Shown: positions 1 to 8,815 of the stretch, piece by piece
Numbering within the stretch: position 1 is the stretch's first letter
How the letters are laid out: each line of letters begins with the position of its first letter
Origin: Paracoccus alcaliphilus
GTDB lineage: Bacteria > Pseudomonadota > Alphaproteobacteria > Rhodobacterales > Rhodobacteraceae
DNA: 64,000 nt
Assembly (NCBI RefSeq): GCF_028553725.1
Contig: NZ_CP067124.1
Span: 2,118,001 to 2,182,000, forward strand
Direction of reading: 5' to 3'
Program-made: the position numbers and the translations under genes
Notes under the pieces: model-generated
Told to the model about the DNA's origin: nothing
The model's input: only the letters and a program-made list of their open reading frames with translations
Databases searched by the model: none

Positions 1-35
1 GGTTCGCGTCGCTTTGCGCTTTTTAAGCGCACGGC

Positions 36-350
36 TCAGTCGTCACGCGAGGCTTTCTCGGCGATGCCCGAGACCCCTTCACGCCGGGTCAGTTCCCGTT
101 CGACATCGGCCAGCGTCAGATCCCGGGCCGCCAGCATCACCAGAAGATGGAAAAGTGTGTCGGCGGCCTCGGAGATCAGTCGCTCGCGGTCGCCCTTCAC
201 CGCCTCGATGATCGCCTCGATGGCTTCCTCGCCGAATTTCTCGGCGCATTTCTCGGGGCCTTTCGCCAGCAGTTTCGCGGTCCAGCTGATATCGGGATCG
301 GCGGTCCTGCGGGCCTCGATCGTGGCGGCAAGGCGTTCGAGCGCGGTCAT
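36..350 (-). CDS. hisE: phosphoribosyl-ATP diphosphatase HisE
   Basis: Hydrolyses phosphoribosyl-ATP to phosphoribosyl-AMP in histidine biosynthesis (cytosolic). The 104-aa product has the all-alpha MazG/HisE pattern: the acidic [11 protein letters not shown] at about 40-50 and [11 protein letters not shown] at 61-71, which supply the Mg-binding Glu and Asp residues. The length is normal for a stand-alone HisE without a HisI domain. The ATG at 348-350 overlaps the hisF stop (ATGA), so the two are translationally coupled. A longer open frame upstream overlaps hisF and is rejected as the start. Confidence 0.96.
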   Translation of the reverse strand: MTALERLAATIEARRTADPDISWTAKLLAKGPEKCAEKFGEEAIEAIIEAVKGDRERLISEAADTLFHLLVMLAARDLTLADVERELTRREGVSGIAEKASRDD

Positions 351-1108
351 GTCAACCTCATGGGGATGCCTGCAGCGGCCATATGGGCTTTGGCCTCGGC
401 GATGGTGAAGGTGCCGAAATGGAAGATCGAGGCGGCAAGGACGGCGCTGGCATGGCCTTCGGTCACGCCCTCGACCAGATGATCCAGCGTGCCGACGCCG
501 CCCGAGGCGATGACAGGGATGCCCACTGCGTCGGCGATGGCGCGGGTCAGCGGAATATTGAAGCCCGCGCGGGTGCCATCGCGATCCATCGAGGTCAGCA
601 GGATTTCGCCCGCGCCCTTGCCTTCGATCAGCCGGGCGAATTCGACTGCGTCCATGCCGGTGGGTTTGCGCCCGCCATGGGTGAAGATTTCCCATTTTCC
701 GGGCGCGACGGTCTTGGCGTCGATGGCGCAGACGATGCATTGGCTGCCGAAGCGGTCAGCGGCCTCTGCCACGACATCGGGATTGGCGACGGCGGCGGAG
801 TTGAAGCTGACCTTGTCGGCCCCGGCCAGCAGCAGGTCGCGCACATCCCGATGGCTGCGCACCCCGCCGCCCACGGTCAGCGGCACGAAGCACTGTTCCG
901 CCGTACGGGTGACCAGATCATGCAGGGTGCCGCGGTTTTCATGCGTGGCGTGGATGTCCAGAAAGCAGATCTCATCCGCGCCGGCGGCATCATAGGCGCG
1001 GGCGGCCTCGACCGGGTCGCCGGCATCGATGAGATCTACGAAATTGACGCCCTTGACCACACGCCCATCGGCGACATCAAGGCAGGGGATGATGCGAGTT
1101 TTCAACAT
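347..1108 (-). CDS. hisF: imidazole glycerol phosphate synthase cyclase subunit HisF
   Basis: Cyclase half of IGP synthase. It uses ammonia from HisH to turn PRFAR into imidazole glycerol phosphate and AICAR. The 253-aa product starts [20 protein letters not shown], with catalytic Asp11 in the first beta-strand motif and a second Asp in CAIDAK. The TVGGGVRS and VIASGGVG phosphate loops are present. The start is chosen at the family N-terminus; the frame stays open 37 codons further upstream into a repeat hairpin. Overlaps hisE by 4 nt. hisA lies 120 nt upstream, separated by a repeat element. hisH is not in the window. Confidence 0.97.
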   Translation of the reverse strand: MLKTRIIPCLDVADGRVVKGVNFVDLIDAGDPVEAARAYDAAGADEICFLDIHATHENRGTLHDLVTRTAEQCFVPLTVGGGVRSHRDVRDLLLAGADKVSFNSAAVANPDVVAEAADRFGSQCIVCAIDAKTVAPGKWEIFTHGGRKPTGMDAVEFARLIEGKGAGEILLTSMDRDGTRAGFNIPLTRAIADAVGIPVIASGGVGTLDHLVEGVTEGHASAVLAASIFHFGTFTIAEAKAHMAAAGIPMRLT

Positions 1109-1143
1109 GATGGCCTTGTAGCGCGGCATTGGCGGGCGGGGAA

Positions 1144-1227
1144 GGGGGCTCTGCCCCCGCGAAAGCCGACCCCCTCGATGGGGGTCGGCTTTCGCACCCC
1201 CGGGATATTTTTGCACCAAAGATGGGG
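1144..1227. repeat. intergenic hairpin repeat, copy 1
   Basis: Lies between hisA and hisF. On the plus strand it has a small hairpin, GGGGGC-TCT-GCCCCC (1144-1158). A perfect 15-bp stem with loop TCGAT (1160-1194) follows, then a tail reading CCCCCGGGATATTT and ACCAAAGATGGG (about 1196-1227). The same three-part layout recurs at 19352-19410 and, inverted, at 30057-30123. The 15-bp stem could also attenuate or stabilise the his mRNA; there is no clear T-run. Confidence 0.8.
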
Positions 1228-1228
1228 A

Positions 1229-1945
1229 TCAGCGCAGGATGGCGAGGGCCTCGGTCAGGTTCAGCGCGCCATCATAGAGTGCGCGGCCGGAAATGGCACC
1301 GGCGATGATGCCGGTTTGATGAAGTGCCTGAAGGTCGGCCATCGAGGAGACCCCGCCCGAGGCGATCACCGGGATCGAGACGGCGCAGGCCAGCGCCTCG
1401 GTCGCGGCGACATTCGGGCCGCCCATCGCGCCGTCGCGGTCGATATCGGTATAGATGATGGCGGCGACCCCCGCGTCTTCGAAGCGGCGGGCAAGGTCGG
1501 TGGCGTCGATATCGGTTTCGGTGGCCCAGCCGCGGGTGGCGACGCGGCCCCCCCGGGCGTCGATGCCGACGGCAATACGGCCGGGAAACGCCTTGGCGGC
1601 CTCATGCACCAGATCGGGATTCTCGACTGCCACGGTGCCCAGAATCACCCGGGCGAGGCCGCGATCAAGCCAGCTGCCGATCGTCTGCATGTCGCGGATA
1701 CCGCCGCCGAGCTGTGCAGGGATGGTGATGGTGGCAAGGATCGCCTCGACCGCATCTGCATTGACGGGATGGCCCGCGAAAGCCCCGTTGAGGTCCACCA
1801 GATGCAGCCATTCGGCCCCGGCATCCTGAAAGGCGCGGGCCTGGGCGGCGGGATCGGTGCCGAAGACGGTGGCCGCCTCCATTTCGCCGCGCAGAAGGCG
1901 CACGCAATTGCCGTCCTTGAGGTCGATGGCGGGGTAGAGGATCAT
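1229..1945 (-). CDS. hisA: phosphoribosylformimino-5-aminoimidazole carboxamide ribotide isomerase HisA
   Basis: Amadori isomerase converting ProFAR to PRFAR, the step before HisF. The 238-aa TIM barrel begins [12 protein letters not shown] with catalytic Asp8. The second catalytic Asp is in [15 protein letters not shown], and phosphate-binding GGI/ASGGV loops are present. An in-frame ATG four codons upstream is possible, but this start has a GAGAG stretch at good spacing. First gene of the minus-strand his set here, divergent from the DUF2147 gene, so its promoter should lie in 1946-2080. Confidence 0.97.
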   Translation of the reverse strand: MILYPAIDLKDGNCVRLLRGEMEAATVFGTDPAAQARAFQDAGAEWLHLVDLNGAFAGHPVNADAVEAILATITIPAQLGGGIRDMQTIGSWLDRGLARVILGTVAVENPDLVHEAAKAFPGRIAVGIDARGGRVATRGWATETDIDATDLARRFEDAGVAAIIYTDIDRDGAMGGPNVAATEALACAVSIPVIASGGVSSMADLQALHQTGIIAGAISGRALYDGALNLTEALAILR

Positions 1946-2080
1946 GGCTGCTCTCATCTGGTCAGGCTTGGGCTTCCTTTGCCATGCCGGGCCGGAAAGG
2001 GAAAGCACCTGACGTCACACTTGCCCGAATCCGATAAGCGCGCAGAATCACCCGATGCTTTGGGATGAGGAGGAGGGATC

Positions 2081-2467
2081 ATGCGAAACATCATCTGTGC
2101 GGGCGCGTTGCTGCTGGCGTTGGCAGGCGTGGCCGGGGCCGATCCGATCGAGGGGTTGTGGCAGACTCAGCCCGACGAGGGATCGTTCGCCCATGTCACG
2201 ATCGCGCCTTGCGGTGCAGCGTTCTGCGGTACCATCACGCGCACCTTCAAGGATCGCGCTGAATACCAGTCGCCGAATATCGGGCGGCAGATCGTGATCG
2301 ACATGGCCCCGTCAGGCGGCGGTCAGTATCAGGGGCGGGTGTGGCGGCCTGCGAATGACCGGATCTATTCCGGCAAGGCCAGCGTGGAAGGCGACCGGAT
2401 GAGCCTGTCGGGCTGCGTTGCGGGCGGGCTGCTGTGCAAGAGCCAGACCTGGGTCCGGGTGCAATAG
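2081..2467 (+). CDS. secreted DUF2147 family protein
   Basis: 128 aa with a signal peptide of about 20 residues (MRNIICAGALLLALAGVAGA). The small beta-rich DUF2147 domain follows: GLWQTQPDEG near the mature N-terminus, a pair of cysteines in IAPCGAAFCGTI and two more near the C-terminus. Members are periplasmic proteins of unknown function, often described as small-molecule or envelope-stress related. A GGAGGAGG ribosome-binding site sits just upstream (2067-2076). Monocistronic, divergent from hisA and convergent with the fumC set; its stop lies 5 nt from the next gene's stop. Confidence 0.85.
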   Translation: MRNIICAGALLLALAGVAGADPIEGLWQTQPDEGSFAHVTIAPCGAAFCGTITRTFKDRAEYQSPNIGRQIVIDMAPSGGGQYQGRVWRPANDRIYSGKASVEGDRMSLSGCVAGGLLCKSQTWVRVQ

Positions 2468-2472
2468 CGCGT

Positions 2473-2706
2473 TCAGCCGCGGCGCAGGTCGGCCAGCACG
2501 AACAGCCGGATCGCCGTGGCCAGCCCGACCTCGGGCGGGCGGGCGCGGTCGATTCGGGCGATCAGCGTGGCCCGTGTCTCGTCCCGGTCGGTGGCGATGC
2601 GGCCCAGTTCCTGCCAGAACGCCTCTTCCAGCGAGACCGAGGTGCGGTGCCCCTCGATCGTCACCGAGCGTTTCAGCGGCGGGGTCATGCCGGGCAGGTC
2701 AATCAT
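2473..2706 (-). CDS. ribbon-helix-helix domain protein (RHH_4 type)
   Basis: 77 aa. The fold is apparent in KRSVTIEGHRTSVSLEEAFW, a beta-strand followed by the first helix, then WQELGRIATDRDETRATLIARID. RHH_4 proteins are small putative DNA binders common in Rhodobacterales. The start at the ATG whose first residues are MIDLPGM overlaps the end of the upstream DUF4169 gene by 8 nt. The frame is open much further upstream, but that part is the DUF4169 gene in another frame. Last gene of the fumC set; may act as a regulator, with no target visible. Confidence 0.82.
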   Translation of the reverse strand: MIDLPGMTPPLKRSVTIEGHRTSVSLEEAFWQELGRIATDRDETRATLIARIDRARPPEVGLATAIRLFVLADLRRG

Positions 2707-2896
2707 CGCCTTGTCCGCTGTCCTGATCCAGCCGGTGGGCGGCATGAAGCCGGTCCTGCCGCGCCGTTTCGTCCCTGCGCAGTTCCGTGACGGGCTTTGC
2801 TTCTCCGAAGCGGGCCGCATTCGCATCGCCCTGCGCGCGGCGGGTGGCGCGGTTGCGCTGCTTGCGGGCCTGACGCAGATTGATCGTCTTGGTCAT
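2699..2896 (-). CDS. DUF4169 family protein
   Basis: 65 aa, very basic at the N-terminus: [20 protein letters not shown], then GDANAARFGEAK. This is the recognisable DUF4169 pattern of small alphaproteobacterial proteins of unknown function. They are usually found directly before an RHH_4 gene and near fumC, as here. The start overlaps the upstream VOC gene's stop (ATGA) and its end overlaps the RHH gene, so the three are probably co-translated. Confidence 0.8.
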   Translation of the reverse strand: MTKTINLRQARKQRNRATRRAQGDANAARFGEAKPVTELRRDETARQDRLHAAHRLDQDSGQGDD

Positions 2897-3264
2897 CGCG
2901 CCTCCTTTGGGGGCAGCATCAGTTGCCAGCTGACGCCGAACCGGTCAGCGATCCAAGTATAACGCGGCGAGAAGGAATAGGCATCCAGCGGCATGAAGGC
3001 CTGCCCGCCTTCGGACAGGATCTGCGCGATTCCGTCCAGCTGGGCGGCGCTGTCGCAGGTGATCAGCAGGGAAATCGCGGGGGTGAAGGTGAAATCATGG
3101 GGCGTCGGGCTGTCGAACAGCATCAGGACCTGTCCGGCCAGGGTCACGCGCAGGTAATCCTGACCCTGGGGTTCAACCAGCATGTCGGGAAATGCGCGGG
3201 ACCAGAGCGCGACGGCATCCGCCATCGCGCCCTGAAACATCAATTGCGGCGTCGCCGCGATCAC
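2893..3264 (-). CDS. VOC family / PhnB-like protein
   Basis: 123 aa. It begins with the motif of the PhnB-like (3-demethylubiquinone 3-methyltransferase-like) branch of the vicinal-oxygen-chelate fold, [17 protein letters not shown], and ends in [12 protein letters not shown], typical of that branch. The substrate is unknown and these proteins are often misnamed as methyltransferases. Coupled by ATGA overlaps to fumC upstream and DUF4169 downstream. Confidence 0.82.
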   Translation of the reverse strand: MIAATPQLMFQGAMADAVALWSRAFPDMLVEPQGQDYLRVTLAGQVLMLFDSPTPHDFTFTPAISLLITCDSAAQLDGIAQILSEGGQAFMPLDAYSFSPRYTWIADRFGVSWQLMLPPKEAR

Positions 3265-4655
3265 CCTTTCGGGCCGATCATGTCCTCGGGGCGGACGACA
3301 CGATCAAAGGTTTCACCATCGACGAAGCCCAGATTGATGGCCTCTTCGCGCAGGGTGGTGCCATTCTTATGCGCGGTCTTGGCCACCTTGGTCGCATTGT
3401 CATAGCCGATGGTCGGCGCCAGCGCGGTCACCAGCATCAGCGATTCCCTCATCAGCTGGTCGATGCGGGTGGTGTTGGCCTGCGTGCCCACGACCATATT
3501 GTCGGTGAACGAGGCCGCCGCGTCGCCCAGAAGCTGCATGCTTTGCAGCACGTTATAGGACATCATCGGGTTATAGACGTTCAACTCGAAATGGCCCTGG
3601 CTGCCGGCGAAACCGATGGCCGCGTCATTGCCCATCACATGGGCGCAGACCATCGTCAGCGCCTCGGCCTGCGTCGGGTTCACCTTGCCGGGCATGATGC
3701 TGCTGCCGGGTTCGTTTTCCGGCAGGATCAACTCGCCCAGACCCGAGCGCGGGCCCGAGCCCAGCAGGCGCATGTCATTGGCGATCTTGAACAGGCTGGC
3801 GGCGACGGTCTTCAGCGCGCCCGAGAAGAACACCATCGCGTCATGGGCGGCCAGCGCCTCGAACTTGTTGGGGGCGGTGACGAAGGGCAGGTCGGTGATC
3901 CTGGCGATCTCGGCCGCGATGGAGGTATCCCAACCCTTCTTGGTGTTCAGCCCGGTGCCGACGGCGGTGCCGCCCTGCGCCAGCTCATAGATGTCACCCA
4001 GCGCCAGCCTTACCCGTTCGATCCCCTTGGCGACCTGATGGGCATAGCCGCCGAATTCCTGACCCAGCGTCAGCGGCGTCGCGTCCTGGGTATGGGTGCG
4101 GCCGATCTTGATGATATCCTTGAATTCCTCGGATTTCGCGACCAGCGCCTTGTGCAGCTTTTCAAGGCCGGGGATCAGCACGTCGCGGGCCTGCATGGCG
4201 ATGCCCACATGCATCGCGGTCGGGAAGGTGTCGTTGCTGGACTGACCCATGTTCACATGGTCATTGGGGTGGACGGGCTTTTTCGAGCCCATCTCGCCGC
4301 CCAGGATCTCGATGGCACGGTTCGAGATCACCTCATTGGCGTTCATGTTCGATTGCGTCCCCGAGCCGGTCTGCCAGACCACCAGCGGAAAGTTGTCGTC
4401 GAACCGGCCTTCGATCACCTCGGTCGCGGCCTGTTCCATCGCCTTGCCGATGGCCGGGTCCAGATCGCCATTGGCCTGATTGACACGGGCCGCCGCCAGC
4501 TTGACCACGCCAAGCGCGCGAATGATCGGCACCGGTTGGCGTTCCCAGCCGATGGGGAAGTTGCGGATCGAACGCTGGGTCTGCGCGCCCCAGTACTTCG
4601 AGGCGTCAACCTCAAGCGGGCCAAAGCTGTCGGTTTCGGTGCGGGTCTTGGTCAT
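3261..4655 (-). CDS. fumC: class II fumarate hydratase FumC
   Basis: Iron-independent fumarase of the TCA cycle, fumarate plus water to L-malate. 464 aa, the usual length. The fumarase/aspartase signature [13 protein letters not shown] is present about two thirds along, and the catalytic-His region reads [20 protein letters not shown]. The N-terminus [13 protein letters not shown] is typical. Head of a coupled minus-strand set with VOC, DUF4169 and RHH genes; sspB lies 129 nt upstream. Confidence 0.98.
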   Translation of the reverse strand: MTKTRTETDSFGPLEVDASKYWGAQTQRSIRNFPIGWERQPVPIIRALGVVKLAAARVNQANGDLDPAIGKAMEQAATEVIEGRFDDNFPLVVWQTGSGTQSNMNANEVISNRAIEILGGEMGSKKPVHPNDHVNMGQSSNDTFPTAMHVGIAMQARDVLIPGLEKLHKALVAKSEEFKDIIKIGRTHTQDATPLTLGQEFGGYAHQVAKGIERVRLALGDIYELAQGGTAVGTGLNTKKGWDTSIAAEIARITDLPFVTAPNKFEALAAHDAMVFFSGALKTVAASLFKIANDMRLLGSGPRSGLGELILPENEPGSSIMPGKVNPTQAEALTMVCAHVMGNDAAIGFAGSQGHFELNVYNPMMSYNVLQSMQLLGDAAASFTDNMVVGTQANTTRIDQLMRESLMLVTALAPTIGYDNATKVAKTAHKNGTTLREEAINLGFVDGETFDRVVRPEDMIGPKG

Positions 4656-4784
4656 GTCGAATGGCTCCCTGGGACATCTGCGGGGGTTCTAGCCGTCGCG
4701 GCCCGGATTCGCAATTCGTATGCGACGGTATGCTGTTGTCGATGCGCCAGTCCCTGCCATCGCGTCCGTGTCACCGCTGACGGC

Positions 4785-5276
4785 TTACTTGCGCCAGCGG
4801 TCCAGTTGCACGACCTCTCCGCCGCCGGGGGGCGGGTCGTCGGGGCCGTCATCGCCGTTCCGGTCGCTGTCGCCCAACTCGATCTGTTCGTCCTCGTCCT
4901 CCTCATCATCCGATCCGGCCTCCTGCGTCTCGAAACGCAGGCCGAATTCGACCGAGGGGTCAACGAAGGTCCGCAATGCGTCAAAGGGGATTCGCAACGG
5001 TTCGGGCGAGTTGCCGAAATTCAGCGTGATGGTAAAGCCGTCCTCATCCACCGTCAGATTGTCGAACCAATGCTGGATGACGATGGTCATTTCCTCGGGA
5101 TAGCGTTCCCGCAGCCAGTCGGCCATCTCGACCCCGTCATCGCGGGTGTCGAAGGTGATGAAGAAGTGATGTTCGCCCGGAAGGCCGTTCTGGATCACGC
5201 CGCGCAGGACATCCGCGATCAGTCGCTGCATTGCGCGATGCATCATTCCGCCATAATCAATTCCCGACTGCGCCAT
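4785..5276 (-). CDS. sspB: SspB-family ClpXP adaptor (alpha type)
   Basis: Adaptor that binds ssrA-tagged peptides and delivers them to ClpXP. 163 aa: an N-terminal substrate-binding domain (about 15-125, with FFITFDTRDDGVEM and VIQHWFDNLTV), a very acidic flexible linker, and a C-terminal tail EVVQLDRWRK resembling the ClpX-docking tail of the family. A later in-frame start (residue 11 or 12) is possible. The ssrA gene whose product it would recognise lies about 450 nt upstream on the same strand, with one small gene between. Confidence 0.92.
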   Translation of the reverse strand: MAQSGIDYGGMMHRAMQRLIADVLRGVIQNGLPGEHHFFITFDTRDDGVEMADWLRERYPEEMTIVIQHWFDNLTVDEDGFTITLNFGNSPEPLRIPFDALRTFVDPSVEFGLRFETQEAGSDDEEDEDEQIELGDSDRNGDDGPDDPPPGGGEVVQLDRWRK

Positions 5277-5433
5277 TCAGCCACCCTCTTTATCTGGCGC
5301 CAGCATAGGGCGTCGTCCGAAGATGAAAAGGGGGGCGATCACCACGGGAAGGTCATTTCTTGCGGCAGACCGGGCAAGGGTCCGAAATGCAGGCCCAACC
5401 TTTTCAACGGGAAAGGGTGGTTCAGGGCCTTAT

Positions 5434-5613
5434 CTAGCGCAACAATATCCGTGTGTGCCGCACATGGGACAAAGTCCGGTTAACCTCTGACAGCCCATCA
5501 TTGACGGATTTCAGCGGCTGTTGCGGTCGTGGATCGCTTTGCGCGGTCCGCGTTTCCTCCGTGCAGCCAGCAAGTACGAAAAGCCCGAAAACAACCACCA
5601 TCACCCGACGCAT
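5434..5613 (-). CDS. small putative lipoprotein
   Basis: 59 aa, beginning MRRVMVVVFGLFVLAGCTEE: a short hydrophobic signal and an LAGC lipobox with the lipid cysteine at residue 17. The mature part is about 42 polar residues without a recognised family. The start is chosen at the ATG giving a normal lipoprotein signal; a 22-codon upstream extension is rejected because it would bury the signal. Lies between sspB and ssrA. Confidence 0.6.
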   Translation of the reverse strand: MRRVMVVVFGLFVLAGCTEETRTAQSDPRPQQPLKSVNDGLSEVNRTLSHVRHTRILLR

Positions 5614-5724
5614 ACCATCCACCCTCGAATCAACAGGAACACATGTCTGCGACCTTCGATAAGGCAAATCCCTTATCAAACGATTAACGGCTGACTGCGC
5701 TGGATGGGCAGGATAGGGGGAAAG

Positions 5725-6037
5725 TGCAGGATTCTGTTGCCAGGCTCCTGCGGGCCCCGCCTGACGCTGCTAGGCGACAGGGCTTAGGTTTCGGTTACCC
5801 GAGCTGCTTACGCAGCCAGAGCGACCGGAGCACGGTTGTCGTTGGCAACTGTACAATTTGCACCGATATCGGTGGTAGCTCACCGAGACAAAGCAAACAT
5901 CTTTAGACGTTCGTCGATCCTGTTTCGGCCCCATGTTCCCCCAACGAAGGGTTTTGGTGGAGCCGCCGGGTACCGCCCCCGGGTCCGATCCGCTTATTAC
6001 ATGCGCGTTTATGTCCATAGCCCGGGCAAGCCCGAAC
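5725..6037 (-). ncRNA. ssrA: permuted two-piece tmRNA (ssrA)
   Basis: Rescues stalled ribosomes. Reading the minus strand, the acceptor piece comes first and ends in GGCGGCTCCACCA, with CCA at 5957-5955. A short intervening loop follows (5954-5933), then the coding piece starting GGGGCCGAAACAGGATCGAC at 5932. Its first seven bases pair with CGGCTCC of the acceptor piece, giving a 7-bp acceptor stem. The tag reading frame is at 5846-5811, encoding ANDNRAPVALAA, with stop TAA at 5810-5808. This order is the circularly permuted form known in alphaproteobacteria. The outer 5' end is set from the promoter; the 3' end near 5725 is approximate. Confidence 0.93.
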
Positions 6038-6043
6038 AGGATG

Positions 6044-6072
6044 AATATAGGCGCGCGGACCCGCCACCGCAA
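6044..6072 (-). promoter_or_regulatory. sigma70-type promoter of ssrA
   Basis: On the minus strand, TTGCGG (6072-6067) is followed by a 17-nt spacer and TATATT (6049-6044). This is a near-consensus housekeeping promoter placed about 7 nt before the start of the acceptor piece. The spacer also contains half of a GC-rich inverted repeat (GCGCGGACC arms, about 6052-6086), which may terminate transcription from the upstream thioesterase gene. Confidence 0.7.
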
Positions 6073-6096
6073 CCCGGTCCGCGCAACGATCCCCGA

Positions 6097-6546
6097 TCAG
6101 GGGCGCGGCTGGGCGCTGACGCAGATCAGCGTCTGCAAGCCGGTCGCGACATGCAGCCTGCGGCCCGAATTCTCGGCCCAGACATCCAGCTGACAGATGG
6201 TCAGCGTCCGGCCGGGTTTGATGACGCGGCCCTGCGCCTCCAGCCGTTCGCCGCGTGCGGGATTGATCAGGTTCAGCTTGAATTCCACCGTCAGGACCGA
6301 GCGATCCTCGGGGAACACGGTCATGGCGGCGTAACCGCCGGCGCTGTCGGCAATGGCCGAGGTCGCCCCGGCGTGGAAATAGCCGTGATGTTGAAGCAAT
6401 TCGGGCCGGTAGGGCAGGCGAATCACCGTCAATCCGCGTTGCAGGTCAGCCAGTTCGGCACCCAGATGCGCCATCAGGCCCTGCTGGCCGAAACTGTCGC
6501 GGATGCGTGCCTCGGCCGATGCCTCAAGCGGAACCTCTGTCACCAT
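6097..6546 (-). CDS. PaaI-family hotdog thioesterase
   Basis: 149 aa. The hotdog-fold PaaI pattern is clear: YFHAGATSAIADSAGGYAA (helix with the HxG motif), followed by EFKLNLINPARGERLEAQGR and LDVWAENSGRRLHVATG. Expected to hydrolyse an acyl- or aryl-CoA; the substrate cannot be told from sequence. The start (MVTEVPLEA) has AAAGGATG upstream. A longer frame running into the next intergenic region has no family character. Confidence 0.87.
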   Translation of the reverse strand: MVTEVPLEASAEARIRDSFGQQGLMAHLGAELADLQRGLTVIRLPYRPELLQHHGYFHAGATSAIADSAGGYAAMTVFPEDRSVLTVEFKLNLINPARGERLEAQGRVIKPGRTLTICQLDVWAENSGRRLHVATGLQTLICVSAQPRP

Positions 6547-7001
6547 GCCCCATCCTTTCCGATCTGGACCGTCCCCTGCGGACAGGGCCGATCCTGCGAC
6601 AGCATCGTGGCGCTCGCAAGCGGTCTGATGATTTCGCGGCCTTGTGCTGTGGCGGTTGCCGAACAAGGCGGCCAATGCGCGAAATTCGGACAGCGGGGGT
6701 TCGGTGTCATTGCCCTCGCACAGGGTGATGGCAGGGGCATAGGTGCCGCTTTGCTGCGCATGGGCGATGGCGTGGAAGGCACCGATAACATGGCGATCAG
6801 CGTGATTGGGGCTGGCTGGTCGGTGGTTGGAGGGGGGAACGGAAGCTGGCTTGTCCTGATAGGTGACAAAAACACTTTGGAAATGCAAGCCGCATCATGC
6901 GACAGCCCGGTGACGGCCCTGCCGATGCTGCGGGCGCGCGTGGACAAGGCCCGGCGTGGCGCCTATAAGGCCAGCAAATTCGACAAGCGCAGAGGCGACA
7001 C
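6547..7001. other. intergenic region without a supported gene
   Basis: 455 nt between the divergent thioesterase and ppaC genes. Long open frames cross it on both strands, but their compositions (Pro/Ser/Arg-rich or anonymous) look like GC-rich shadows. It presumably holds the two divergent promoters. An AT-richer stretch at about 6840-6890 (GACAAAAACACTTTGGAAA) is the best place for one. Confidence 0.5.
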
Positions 7002-7919
7002 ATGATCAAGGTATTCGGCCACACCGCCCCCGACACGGACTCGACCGGCTCGCCCATCATCTGGGCCTGGTATCTGAACGAGATCCGCAAGACCCCCGCC
7101 GTGGCGGTCCTGCAGGGCGAACCCAATACCGAAGCCGCATGGATGCTGACGCGCTGGGACCTGACCAAGCCCGAGATCATCGCCGATGTGGCGCCGGGCG
7201 ATGATTGCGTGATCGTGGACACCAACAACCCGGCCGAGCTGCCCGCCTCTATCGGTCAGGCGAATGTGCTGGAGATCATCGACCATCACCTGCTGGCCGG
7301 GGGCATCAAGACCGGGGTGCCGATCAATATCACCATTCGCCCGCTGGCCTGCACCGCGACCATCATGCACGACCTGATCGGCGAGGAAATGGAGCGCGCG
7401 CCGGACGCGATCAAGGGCGCGATGCTGACCTGCATCCTGTCGGACACGCTGGAGTTCCGCAGCCCGACCACCACCCCTCATGACCGCGCCGTGGCCGAGA
7501 AACTGGCCGCCGATCTGGGCCTGAACGTCACCGATTACGCCGCCCAGATGTTTGCCGCGAAATCCGATGTCAGCGCCTTCGACGATCAGGCGCTGCTGCG
7601 CATGGACAGCAAGGAATACGAGTTGGGCGGCAAGCAGCTGCGCATCTCGGTTCTGGAAACCACCGCGCCGCAGGTGTTGCTGGACCGCAAGGCCGCGCTG
7701 ATGGCCGCCATGCCCGCCGTGGCCGCCGCCGATGGTGCCGACGAGGTGCTGCTGTTCATTATCGACATCCTGAAGGAAGAGGCCACGTTGCTGATCCCCA
7801 ATGATTTCGTGCGTCAGGTGGCCGAACGGAACTTCGGTGCGAAGGTCAGCGGCGACAGCGTCGTGCTGCCGGGCATCATGAGCCGCAAGAAACAGATCAT
7901 CCCGGCGCTGGCTGGCTGA
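7002..7919 (+). CDS. ppaC: manganese-dependent inorganic pyrophosphatase
   Basis: Family II (DHH) pyrophosphatase, hydrolysing PPi to phosphate in the cytosol. 305 aa. The N-terminal metal motif is FGHTAPDTDSTGSPI, the second acidic motif is VIVDTNNPAE, and the DHH motif is in EIIDHHLLAGG. The DHHA2 C-terminal domain ends with the basic MSRKKQIIPAL motif that contacts phosphate. The next gene starts 1 nt after the stop, so they form an operon. Confidence 0.96.
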   Translation: MIKVFGHTAPDTDSTGSPIIWAWYLNEIRKTPAVAVLQGEPNTEAAWMLTRWDLTKPEIIADVAPGDDCVIVDTNNPAELPASIGQANVLEIIDHHLLAGGIKTGVPINITIRPLACTATIMHDLIGEEMERAPDAIKGAMLTCILSDTLEFRSPTTTPHDRAVAEKLAADLGLNVTDYAAQMFAAKSDVSAFDDQALLRMDSKEYELGGKQLRISVLETTAPQVLLDRKAALMAAMPAVAAADGADEVLLFIIDILKEEATLLIPNDFVRQVAERNFGAKVSGDSVVLPGIMSRKKQIIPALAG

Positions 7920-7920
7920 C

Positions 7921-8790
7921 ATGACCCGGATCATTGAAAGCCTGTCGCAGATCGGTGCGGATTATGATGCGCTGTTCTGCGATCTCTGGGGTTGCCTGCA
8001 TAATGGCAAGACCGCCTATCCCGCGGCCATCGCCGCGCTGCAACAGTTCCGCCGCGGCGGTGGCAAGGTCTGCCTGATGACCAATGCGCCGCGCCCCAAC
8101 CCGATGGTCGAGCGGCAGTTGAACCGGATGGGGGTGCCCACCGACGCATGGGACATCATCGTCAGCTCGGGCGATGCGACGCAGGCCGCGATGCTGGACG
8201 GCGCCGTCGGGCGCAGGGTCTGGCATCTGGGCCCCGACAAGGACGACAGCTTCTTTGAACTGATCCCGCCCGGCTATGAAACCGCCGAACCCATCACCCG
8301 CGTTGCGCTGGATAAGGCCGAGGGGATCATCTGCACCGGGCTGTTCGACGACCTGACCGAAGCGCCCGAGGATTACCGCACCCGGCTGACGCAGGCGCAG
8401 GCCCTTGGTCTGCCGATGCTCAGCGCCAATCCCGATATCGTCGTCGATATGGGAGAGGACCGGATCTATTGCGCCGGTGCGCTGGCCGAACTTTATGAGG
8501 AACTGGGCGGCAAGGTCTCCAGCTTTGGCAAGCCGCATGCGCCGATCTATGACCGCGCGCGCAACCTGCTGGGGCTGGGCTCCGGGGCGCGCTATCTGGC
8601 GGTGGGTGACGGCATCAACACCGATATTCTGGGTGCCACGCGCGAGGGGATCGACGCGCTGTTCGTCACCGGCGGGTTGGCGGCGGATTCGATGGGGCCG
8701 GATGTCGAAAACCCCGAGCCCGAGCGGCTGACCGAATGGCTGGCCACCCGCCAGCAGGATCCCAAATACAGCATCGGCCGCTTGCGTTAA
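7921..8790 (+). CDS. TIGR01459-family HAD-type hydrolase
   Basis: 289 aa HAD-IIA phosphatase-like protein. Motif I is FCDLWGCLHNGK (nucleophile Asp of DxWG), motif II is LMTNAPRP, and motifs III/IV are in SFGKPHAPIYDRA and AVGDGINTDILGA. Related to NagD/PGP-type phosphatases; the TIGR01459 subfamily is alphaproteobacterial with unknown substrate. Starts immediately after ppaC and is followed by a terminator. Confidence 0.9.
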   Translation: MTRIIESLSQIGADYDALFCDLWGCLHNGKTAYPAAIAALQQFRRGGGKVCLMTNAPRPNPMVERQLNRMGVPTDAWDIIVSSGDATQAAMLDGAVGRRVWHLGPDKDDSFFELIPPGYETAEPITRVALDKAEGIICTGLFDDLTEAPEDYRTRLTQAQALGLPMLSANPDIVVDMGEDRIYCAGALAELYEELGGKVSSFGKPHAPIYDRARNLLGLGSGARYLAVGDGINTDILGATREGIDALFVTGGLAADSMGPDVENPEPERLTEWLATRQQDPKYSIGRLR

Positions 8791-8815
8791 CGCGCGCGCC
8801 AACCATTGCCGACAG

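Noticed and set aside
16..30. GCGCTT-TTT-AAGCGC palindrome after hisE as a terminator
   Set aside because: Short 6-bp stem with no T-run in the reading direction, and at the window edge.
383..2068. 561-codon open frame on the plus strand across hisF and hisA
   Set aside because: Antisense shadow of the two his genes; composition Gly/Asp/His/Arg-rich with no domain, as expected opposite GC-rich coding DNA.
3192..5483. 763-codon plus-strand open frame opposite fumC and sspB
   Set aside because: Shadow frame. fumC, sspB and VOC on the minus strand have clear family motifs; this one has none.
5836..7005. 389-codon plus-strand frame across ssrA, the thioesterase and the intergenic region
   Set aside because: It runs through the tmRNA and antisense to a recognised gene, with no domain.
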